A stretch of DNA of 64,000 nucleotides from positions 186,001-250,000 of the forward strand of contig CAJNDT010003835.1 in NCBI GenBank assembly GCA_905221615.1, given 5' to 3'. The stretch's first letter is position 1; every line of letters starts with the position of its first letter. Under the pieces are notes generated by a model. That model saw nothing but the letters and a program-made list of their open reading frames with translations, was not told the DNA's origin and made no database searches. Positions 23,876 through 33,700 of this stretch are shown in pieces. The DNA is from Symbiodinium sp. CCMP2592. Its lineage: Eukaryota; Sar; Dinophyceae; Suessiales; Symbiodiniaceae. Position numbers and translations under genes: made by a program.

Positions 23876-23964
23876 TTCATCCCCTATCCCTCCAGGGACA
23901 TAGTTAGGGCCCTAGACCCCTTAAGGACCCCATAATAATGTCCCTGGAGGCATAGGGATTCGTC
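23876..23964. mobile_element. Hairpin element, CCTCCAGGGACAT ends
   Basis: Left ATCCCCTATCCCTCCAGGGA, then CAT; right ATGTCCCTGGAGGCATAGGG, then ATTCG. The inner GGGCCCTAGACCCCTTAAGG is also partly palindromic. About 90 bp. Confidence 0.6.
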
Positions 23965-24384
23965 GTTTCTTCGAGCGCCAAGCAGCAGCAGTCAGGATGA
24001 GACTATTCTGCAATCTGCTGAGCGCAGATTAATTAGATTATAGAAGAGGTCATCACTTCCCTTGGCTGATGGCAATATGAAGATATTCTCCTCGAAACCG
24101 TATACACCCTAAAAGGCTTCGTTGTGATGCACTAAGTGCATGGTTGAGTTGCCGGCCCGAGCGCATGGACCTCGTCTGGCTTCTCCGAGTTGCGAGAGTG
24201 TAAACCAAACCCCAACCCTTGCCGATGGCAGCATGGGTCTGTTGGGAGCCAGCGGCAGGCGAACAAAGAGACCGACAGCCCAACTTTAAACAACAAAATC
24301 ACCCTAGCTCAGTGGACCTAGTGCCTGAAGCCATGCCTGCCTTGTGCGAGTGTGTGAGTCGAAACCCCAAACCCTAAAACTTTG

Positions 24385-24447
24385 GAGGAGGTCTTGGATG
24401 TTGTGAGGCAGGCTGTGGCCACACTGGAGGCGCGGGGGAGGTCTCGG
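24385..24447 (+). CDS. Candidate exon, short helical
   Basis: One frame reads EEVLDVVRQAVATLEARGRS with strong coding-like codons, between CCCTAAA and TTTAGGG words. Splice borders are not clear. No family recognised. Confidence 0.35.
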
Positions 24448-24522
24448 TTTAGAGGTCCTTTAGGGTCTGGGTTTAGGGTGTATGGCTTTGGGGTTTAGGG
24501 TCTCATGACGCTTTAGGGGTTT

Positions 24523-24735
24523 TGCAGATTCCCAGTGACGTCACATGTCTTCCGAGATTTCGAGTGTGTGTGAAGAAGCTGCAGCTGTCGAGGACGTGTA
24601 CAATGGAACGACGGCTGGCTCGTGGCTCAAGAAAAAAGAGCTACTGCCCGAGCGAGGTTTGATGTAGGGAGTAGCACGCAACATGAGGGATGATACTCGC
24701 GATCCACTTGCTGGCACAACGGTTTCAAGCCAGCA
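24523..24735 (+). repeat. 5' LTR of the copia element
   Basis: 213 bp, starts TGCAGATTCC and ends CCAGCA. Identical to 33974-34186. Contains a TGACGTCA palindrome near its start. Also carries the ATG and first 17-18 codons of the polyprotein, so the coding frame starts inside the LTR; an in-frame TAG at 24665 makes the ATG at 24683 the first usable one. Confidence 0.97.
24536..24543. promoter_or_regulatory. CRE-like palindrome in the LTR
   Basis: TGACGTCA, the binding palindrome of bZIP/CREB-type factors, lies 13 bp into the LTR in the expected U3 position. That it acts as a promoter element in a dinoflagellate is inference. Repeated at 33987 in the 3' LTR. Confidence 0.4.
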
Positions 24736-27700
24736 GGTGATGAGCCCAAGTGGCGATGCTGCGCAGGTTCCAGAACAGGGACGAGTTCGTGTGAACCTTC
24801 CGAACGGCGTCACCCCACGAGTGGGTGGAGCGCTGGAGGAGGATGCGGCCTATGTGCAAGCCCTTCGGACTTCCGGACTCGGCGCGGCGCGTGCAACCAC
24901 CGGTCAAGGTACGGCGGACGGAGCTGTTACGGAGACGCGTACTATCCGAGGAGAAGCTGAGGGAGAGCCAGTTTTAGTGGATGCGAGAAATGATGAAGTT
25001 TTTCAGTCTCCTACAACTGAACCGCGAGAACAAGACCGGCCATTGCTGCCTCACGCTGCAGTGAATCCTGGAAGGAGTCCAGAGGCTCCGCCACAGGGTG
25101 TTTCGGGAGCCTTATTCCCTTCACCTATGCCTTCGCCTTTGACGCATTCTATGCAAGGAGCTGAGTCCCCATCCTTAGCGGGTGGATTCAACCTGGCACA
25201 ACATGGCGCCAATGCAGTGCGATGGTTTTCAAGGTTGGGAGAGTTTGTGCAGCGGAGAGTGGCTCAGCAGACGAGGCCGGGAGTGGAGACTACTTATGTA
25301 CAAGAGACCATATGGTCTCCTGGTGGATCTACCAGGAGGGCCAGTGGACAGGCAGCCGAGAACCAGCCCCTCTTTGACAATGGACAAGCACGTAGATTGC
25401 GAGAAATGACCCTGGCGGCTCCGCAGCTCTACGGTTCTACGTCGCAGAGGACGGGGGGTTCAGATTCCTCAGGTTCCTACACCAGAGAGCAGATGGAGCT
25501 GGAGGTAAGGCGCCAAGTGGAGCAAGCGATGCAAAGCCAGAGGGTGCTGTCTGATGAAAATCAGCGTTTGCGTTTGGAGCTGGAAAGGTCAAGGGCCCAG
25601 GCGAGGGAGGCGCTGATGGATACATCGAGGCGGCAAGCTACTTTGGGAGGGACCCCTGTGAGCGGAGGACGTGTACCCGAAGGCAATCCACCGGGACTTT
25701 CTGGACACAGTCGTGAGCAGGAGGGTGAACAATCTCTGTGGACTCAGTCACCAGGACTGCGACAGGGTTCGGGAGGGACTCGTGAACAGGATGCAGGGCG
25801 GGGACCAGAGAGTGCTCCGAGCCTACGTGGAGTTCTACGAGGAAACTCTGGGAACCGAGATGGTCGTGGAGATGAGCACGGAACCAGTACAAGGACTCGG
25901 AGCCATAGCGAACCAAGGGGTTATCTTTCGGAGCTACTTGGACGCGTTGGGGGTTCAGGAGGGCAAGATGGCAATGGGGGTCACGGCGTACCTGGTAGCA
26001 ATCCTTTGGGACTATCAGCACGTGACGGTGAACCCAGAGGCGATCCTGCTGAAGCGAGGCCTAGTGAAGAAAGCGGGCCGGGTGATCGGTCGGATTCGAG
26101 GGGAAGGCGTTCTTCTGTAAGGGGAAACTATGTACCCGGAGGCAATCCACCTGGACTTTCGGGACACAGTCGTGAGCAGGAGGGTCGTTTTCAGGATAAT
26201 GTGCAGGGCATGAACAGTGGTCCAGTCGCACCTGATGGGCAAGGAGGTTCAGTTCCACAGCATCCCGGTGTTGATCTACAGGACCCAGGTCTAGAAGGCG
26301 GACGGGATGAAGGAGCGCAAGGCACAAGTCAGATGGAGGCGTTGCTCAAGGGCATGACCCAGCTCCAAGCAGCGATGACGATGCAGCTGGGTATGGCGGC
26401 CACCAAACCGGAAACCATTCGTCCGGGAACGTCGGGAGCGGAACTTCCCAAGCTTATGGAGGCTGATGAGTATGCGGCGATCAACGTTGGAGATTGGCTT
26501 CATGGACTTTCAGGGCCGATGGGAGATCTCACAGATGGGAGCTCGGCGTGGTGGACAGAGACTATGAGGTGCTTGGATTGCTTCTACCAGCAGTTCGTAA
26601 CAGCTTCGGCGGTGAAAAAACTTCAGCTCCGGGCAGAGGACTTCATGTCACCGCAACTCAAGGACCCACGGTGGCACCGCGTCGATAAGAGAGCCGTGTC
26701 CATGCTACTGCAGGCGGTGCCCGAGGTGATGAGGACAGAGCTGCTTGCTAACCGCTTGGGTTCCACTTTGGGAATCTTGGGGCGGATTGTCACTATCTAC
26801 AGGCCCGGGTCTGCCGCAGAGCGCCAGCAAGTCTTGAAAGCCCTGGAGAGCCCAGGAACAGCAGGGTCCCCTGCCGAGCTTGTGGAAGTGTTGCGGAAGT
26901 GGGCACGATGGCTTAAGCGGGCCCAAGATCTCAGTCTTCAGGTACCGGACTCGTCCATACTACTACGAGGCTTAGATGTTGCAGCACGGGGACAGCTGAC
27001 GCAGTACCATGAGGTGAACTTTCGTACAAATGTTCTTCGCTACAGCCTGGACTTGGATGCAGCCCCGACTTTGGCTACGGTGACAAAATATCACAGCCAC
27101 TTGCTTGGAGAGTTTGAGCAGTTGACTTATAGAGGACGAGGAAAAGGTTCAAGCAGCACCTCTATGCCAGCGGTGAAGAATGTCAACGTAACGGGCGCCG
27201 ACAATGGAGGAGGGGGATCCCAGAAAGGAGGAGCCAGCCCTCAATCTCCTGGGGGAGGAAAGCCTTGCAAGTTCTACCTGTCGGAGACCGGGTGCCAAAG
27301 GAGCAGTTGCAAGTATGCCCACGATTGGAATGCCATCCCACGTGAAGAAAGAGCTGAACGATGCAAAGGATGTGGTGGAAAGGGCCATATGCGGAAAAAT
27401 TGCCCCCTCAAGACAGCAGGCAATGATGGACCTCGCCGGGGTGATGATGGAAAGGGTGGTGCTGGACCTCGAGTGCGCAGTGCTACTACAATGGGAACAG
27501 TGCCGGCGGAGGGAAAGAGAGACGATGGAACGGTGCCCCAAGCGCCTTCTGCTACCTCTACGGCACCGTCAGGGTCGGCGTCTATGGGGGCTTCGATGGA
27601 CTCTGCTCAAAGTGGGTCTACCGCATCGGCCGCGTCGTCAGCAACAAACAAGGACATGGATGAGTTTCTCAAGAGTGCGGCCCAGGTGTTGAAGATGATG

Positions 27701-30700
27701 ACCGAACAGCAGAGCGGGACTGGGCAGCCTGGTCCTTCAATGAAGATGTTGAAGCGGGCAGTGATGCAGTATGAGCAGAAGATGGCACTCGTTGATTCGG
27801 GGGCCACGCACCCGCTGAGAAGGGCAACAACCACGGAGTGGACGGAGTCACCTGAGGTCGATGTGGTGGTGGCGGGAGATGGAACTGCGAGAATGAAGCA
27901 GAATAAATCGGGGACTCTGTTGACGCAACCTACCACAGCGCAGACTTCGTCTCAAACGATATTGCCCGTGGGAAGTTTGGTGAGTGTGCTGGGATACGAA
28001 ATGAGGTGGTGCAAGCGAAAGTGCATCCTGCGGGCCCCGGATGGCAAGGAGATCCCTTTGAAAACGACGTCGGGATGTCCGGAGGTGGATGAAGCAAAAG
28101 CCCTGGAGCTGATCGCGGAGATTGAGCAGGAGAACCTGAATCGTCTACAGCGCGAAACGGAGACCACCAGGGTGGCTATGCTTAGGGCCAATGAGATCCG
28201 TGCTGATGAGCAATGGGAAAGGAACCTGAAGCGCTATGTGGCCGAGGGAGCTTTGGAGGATGGGTTTCGTTCCTTGGTGTCGGCTCCGTGGTCTCATGAT
28301 GTTCCCCGGGAGGACTTGATCAAGGTTGTGACGGACCTGCCCAAGGATCAGGCCGAAGCGTGGCAACTCATGATGCACCTTGGTTTCAACAGACGAATGA
28401 GGAAGAGATTGGTGCATAAGGACTGGATGGTCAAGCTTTTTAGTGGACGTGGTGATCCTCGGGACAAAGTCTTCAAGGCGGCGGAGAGCAATGGTGCTGT
28501 GACGCTGGATGTGGATGTTCAAAGAATGTCCACTCTGGACTTGAAGTGCCAAGGACCCGGAGTTATGAAGTTGCTTCTGTGGGGAGCGGCTACCGGAAGG
28601 ATTGCTTCGGTGATTGGTGGGATCCCTCGCACCTCTACTGCGGAGCTTTTGCTGAGGTCGGTCTTCATTGTGGAGGTGGCCAAGGCTGGAAGAGCGGCTA
28701 TGTGCGAGGCAACAGATATTCCGGACGATGGTGTGGCAGTAGCTTTGTGGGCGTCCTCGGAAGCAGAAGATGATGAGACGGCCAGGGTGTGGCAACTCGG
28801 TTGGTTTCGGCGGTGGATTGAGCTTCAGAACCTAGAGGTGCTCCACTTTGAACAGGGAGGCCTGGGGCATCCAGTCAGGAAGCCCACTGCGATGATCACC
28901 AACTTGGATGTGTCGGAGCTGCGTGGTGTGAAGGACCTGAGGCAATGCATCCCGGAGAGAACTACGGCATGGGCGTCATGGGCACCCATCCTTGCAAGGA
29001 CCCTTGTAAGGGGATTGAAGCGATGGAAACAACGGCCGGGTTGGTATCCAAGGATGCTTAAGGCACTTCGCGCGGTGGACAGGAAGGCCTGGGAGCGACA
29101 TTTAGCCAACGACCACACCCCTTACAGAGCAGACTGTCTGCAGTGTATTCACAACGCAACGGGTAGACCCCACCGACGGTGCCTACATCGGGATTGCTAT
29201 GTTTTGAGTGCAGATGTGTTGGGACCAGTGAGAGTTCCGGGACCCAAGGGTGAGAGGTATGCCATTGTGTTCACGTACCAGTACCCCAAGCAACATTTGG
29301 CACCAGAGGATCAACCAGTACCAGAAGAAGACTTAGTGGGGTGGAACTTGGACGCTAAGGAAGCCAAACCTGATGTACCACCAGGGGAAGAAGAGTATTC
29401 TCCGGATGAAGGACCTGACCCTGAACTATCTCAAGAAGAACTTGCTGAACTACGACGGGTACAATCGGAGGTGGTTGAGTTTCCGGAGGAGGACTTCTTT
29501 GGAGTGCGAAGGGTTAAGGTTGGGAAGGAGGCAGAGCCAAAAGAAGACTGGTGGGAGTTCCACGAAGCTACGGGCGTGTTAGTTCGGCACCATGTAGCAG
29601 CGAGGGAGAAGTTGTTTCGACCTACCTCATGGAATGGATGCCCAGTGCACCCTGCAAGGCTGGAACCAACGAGAGTTACAGATATCCAGTATGAGGGTGG
29701 CGGTGTGGAAATGGAAACATCGGATTGGCATGGACCCCAGTCGGGGGCAAGAAAGTTATCGCGTATGTGGACCGGAAGAACGACTTTCAAGATTTCGGCA
29801 GCTGAGGAACCCGAGGAGGAAGAACTCATGAAGAAAGATGAAGAAACATGGGAGAAAATCATTGGGGACCTTACTCAGCCGGTGGAGATGGACACGATCT
29901 ACATGGTTCATCCGGTCCGTGCTCGACGAGGTGGTGATGCGATGCTGGCCATCCAAGAGGCGATCTTGCGGTTGAAGTTGTGGGGCTACCCAGTGAGCAG
30001 ATTACACACTGATAGAGGGTCCGAGTTTGCTTCGAAGGGACTCCGGAGGTGGCTACTGGATCACGACATCTACCACACCCGTTCGGAAGCTCTGGTTCCG
30101 CAGACCAATGGCGCAGCAGAACGAGGAGTACGATGGTTCAAAACAAGGGCCAAAGTATTACTTGATGAAGCAAAGGTAGCTACGAAGTACTGGACGCTGG
30201 CAATGCAACATGCGGCAAACAGGCGGATCTATGAGCGACTGGGACTACATCGACCGGAGCTACTACAATTCGGTGCTGAAGTTCTTGTAAGACGGAAGGT
30301 GTTCGGAAACAACAAGAAGTATGATCTTACTGATCGCTGGGAAAAGGGGACCTACTTGGGCCTTTCGGACTCAATCAAGGGAGGTTCTGTTGTTCTCAGA
30401 CCCAATGGCATGCTTACGGAGACGCTGAACCTAAAGCACAAGGTTGTGGACCCCCATGTGGTGTTGCAGGAACCGGAAGTTCAAGAAGAAGATGATGGAG
30501 GAGGTATCGGAGAGGTTGAGGGAGTACCTGTACCAGTTTTCGATCTACCTGTACCTGATCACCGTCTAACGGGGAAGCAACCACCTCCAGAGCTCAGAAA
30601 GGTCGACGCGCTGGGCGGGGATGAGGAGAAGAAATCACCGTCAGGATGGACAAGGAGATCTATGATAAGAGCTCAGGAGGAGAAAGCCCTATACTTGTAC

Positions 30701-33700
30701 AACCAGGGCAAGTTTGATGAGGACTCATGTGCGGAACTCTTGAATGAAATCAATGTTACGGGAAAGATGAGAACGAAGTCAAGAGGGACGGCATCTTCGT
30801 CAGCAATGTTGGGAGCCTACGTCCATGGGGGACTTCGAGGTGTTACGGTGGCAATGAGGAAAAGACCGGCTTTGACAAAGTACCTAAATATGGTGCTCAG
30901 AATGCGGGCGGCGGAAGACCTCAAGAATGATGTGAACTGGACAACATTGGGTGTGTTCAGAGCGGCCGATATCCCACCTCACCGAGATCTACGGAACCAA
31001 CCCAAGACTCTCAACTATGTTACCGAGATTGGTGTTCGGGATGCAGGTGGCCTTTGGGTTGCAAAACAAGATGGATGCACTGGTTGTGAGGGTGGGGGAA
31101 AGGTCACAGAACATAACCGAGAACTACCTGATGGAAGCTTGGTGGAGGGAGACCTCGTGAAAATCAGTGGACGCGCCGTGGCCTTTGACCCTAGGACGAT
31201 GCACTCCTATGTGAACAAAGAGTCGGACCGGTGGATTGTGGCAGGATTCACACCATTGGGAGTGGAAAACTTGAAGCCGGAAGCGGTTGTGCAGCTGCTA
31301 AAGGGAGGTTTCCCTTTGGAAGGCTCTTCGGTGTCTCTCGAAGGGGTGGAGATCGAGGACTACGAGGACACGGAGAGTTCAGTTGATGATGATCCCAGCA
31401 GCCAGGATGAGGAGGAGGTTGAGGACAAAGCCCGGATCCTACGATGCGCTCTGGAACAGGATGAATGTTCGCGAGGTGGAACGGAACATCGTGATCAACA
31501 CTCCCTCTACCTGGAGACGTTGCTGGAGGAGTACACGAAAGAGATTCAATATGTGGAAAGGAAGAAAATCCGAAAACTTATGAAGATGGTTCCGGGTGCG
31601 GCGGCCAACGTGGAAGTGGAACAGCTCTTAGCGGAGCTACATGGTCCCTTGGAGGTGGTTCACAATGTTGGGTTGCCGGAGGTGAAGAAGTATTTGCCAA
31701 AGTGGAAGGGGGCGATCAAAAAGGAAGTACAAGCACTTGTGGACAGCGGAACTATTCGAAGGCTAACCCCAGTGGAGGCACGGGACCTACGACAAAGGGG
31801 CCTCATTGTGCTCCCTGGAAAAGGGGTCTTTACCGTTAAACCCCCATTGGAGGCCAAGGAGCTGGGTGCAGACATGTATCGCAGGAAATGCCGAGTGGTG
31901 GTATGCGGCAACTATCTGCCCCAGAATGGCACCGAGGTGTATGCCAGTGGTACTTCAGCCGACTCCTTTCGATTCAGCATTGCCTACGCTGTGTACCGAG
32001 GATGGGGAGCTGGGGGAACCGACATCTCCAATGCCTTCACGCTTGCCCCGATGCCGGGGGAACTACTCTATGCACTACAACCGCCCACAGTCGTACTGCA
32101 AGCTGAGGAAGCACAGCCCGGTGAGCTGTGGCTCATACAGCGGGTGCTGTACGGATTAAGAGAAGCGCCGAGACTTTGGAGCCTTTTCAGGAATGACCGA
32201 TTCCTACATGCTAGAGTTCCTCATGGTGACGAGGTGCTGGTGTTAAAGTGTATGGAAACGGATGAAAATGTGTGGCTCATCCGGGGGGAGCAGGACGCCA
32301 AGATCTACGGCATGATGATTGTGTACGTGGACGACATTTTATTCCTATCCTCCAATGACATCATCAAGAGCATGTACCGGTGGCTAACGGATGGTTGGAA
32401 ATGCACAGCCCTGGAGATGTTGGATGATGGCCAGATTCGCTTCTTGGGCATGGAGTTGAGAAAGTGGCGTGATGGGATACATGTGTCTCAGTCTGGATAC
32501 ATAAGGGACCTCCTTCGTCAACAGGGAGTAGGTGAGTCCGACCAGGGGCTCACAGTACCATGTGCACGGGAGTGGCTACAAGATGAAGACAGCGAAGAGG
32601 AGAAGAAGGTTCCTGAGGAGTTCCTGGTGAAGGCGGCTCAGAAGGCAACGGGCGAGACACTGTGGTTGAGTACCCGGAGTCGTCCGGAGCTTGCTCATAG
32701 TGTGGCGTGCATGGCAGCAAGGGCTCTCAATCAGCCCCAGAAGGCCTTGGAAATCCACAAAAGGGTGATGCTCTACCTGTCCAGGACAGTGGAGTACGGG
32801 ATCTACTTTTACCACGACGAGACGGAACCCATGCTCACGGTGTACTCTGATGCGAGCTACGCACCAGGAGGAGGACGTTCATTTGGATGTGTCCTGGCGC
32901 AAGTGGCGGGCACACCAGTGGCCTGGCGTGCAAGCAAGCAGCCCGTAATCACTCTCAGCGTCGCCGAGGCAGAACTCTATGAGGGCATATCGGCCGTGCA
33001 GCTGGGATTGGGCTTTGAGGCGATGCTCCATGAGTTGGGCGAGGCTCCGGTGATGGTCTTGAAGATTGACAACCAGGCAGCTCAAGGTTTGGCAAGTGAA
33101 GCGCCCGGAAGCTGGAAAACACGACACCTTCGGATCCGGGCGAGGTTCCTCCGACAAGAAGTTTTGGCACAGAGGCTTCACGTGATGCATGTTCCAGGAG
33201 AACTACAGAAGGCGGACCTAGGAACGAAGGCTTTCGATTTGCCTAAGTTCCGCTCCTTGATGATGTTGTGGAGGATGTTACCATGGAATGCTGAGGAGGT
33301 GGGAAAGGCCGCTTTAAAGTCGATCGCAGCGATCAACGCAAAGAAACCCTTGATGTTCTTGCTAGTGTGCTTAGTCATGATTAAGAGTGCGGGGGCTGCC
33401 AAGGAGGATTTACAGCTTGACGGATCCCTGGAGTTCTATGCGGTGACGTTGCTTGTGATTGTGGCGGCGGTCGCGGTATGGGAGTTGCTTAAGAGGGCAT
33501 GTCATGGAGTGAGTCGGTGGTGGACTTCATCCAGGAAGAAACGTGAAAGACTGGAGAGGCTACGCAACCGTGCCCAGACAGCAGTCCAGGAGGAGATCAG
33601 GAGGTATGAGCCTCTGGCTGAATCTCCATTAGCGACTACCCGGCGAACGTCTACCTCATCTACTACAAGGAGGACTACAATGAGCCCGGCACCTATGACT

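Noticed and set aside
28145..28795. 216-codon minus-strand frame inside the copia element
   Set aside because: Shadow of the polyprotein; the plus frame has clear domains on both sides and better codon use.
33340..33600. Retroviral-type envelope gene
   Set aside because: The hydrophobic part is short, lies in the same frame as Pol and has no separate start, signal peptide or surface-domain features.
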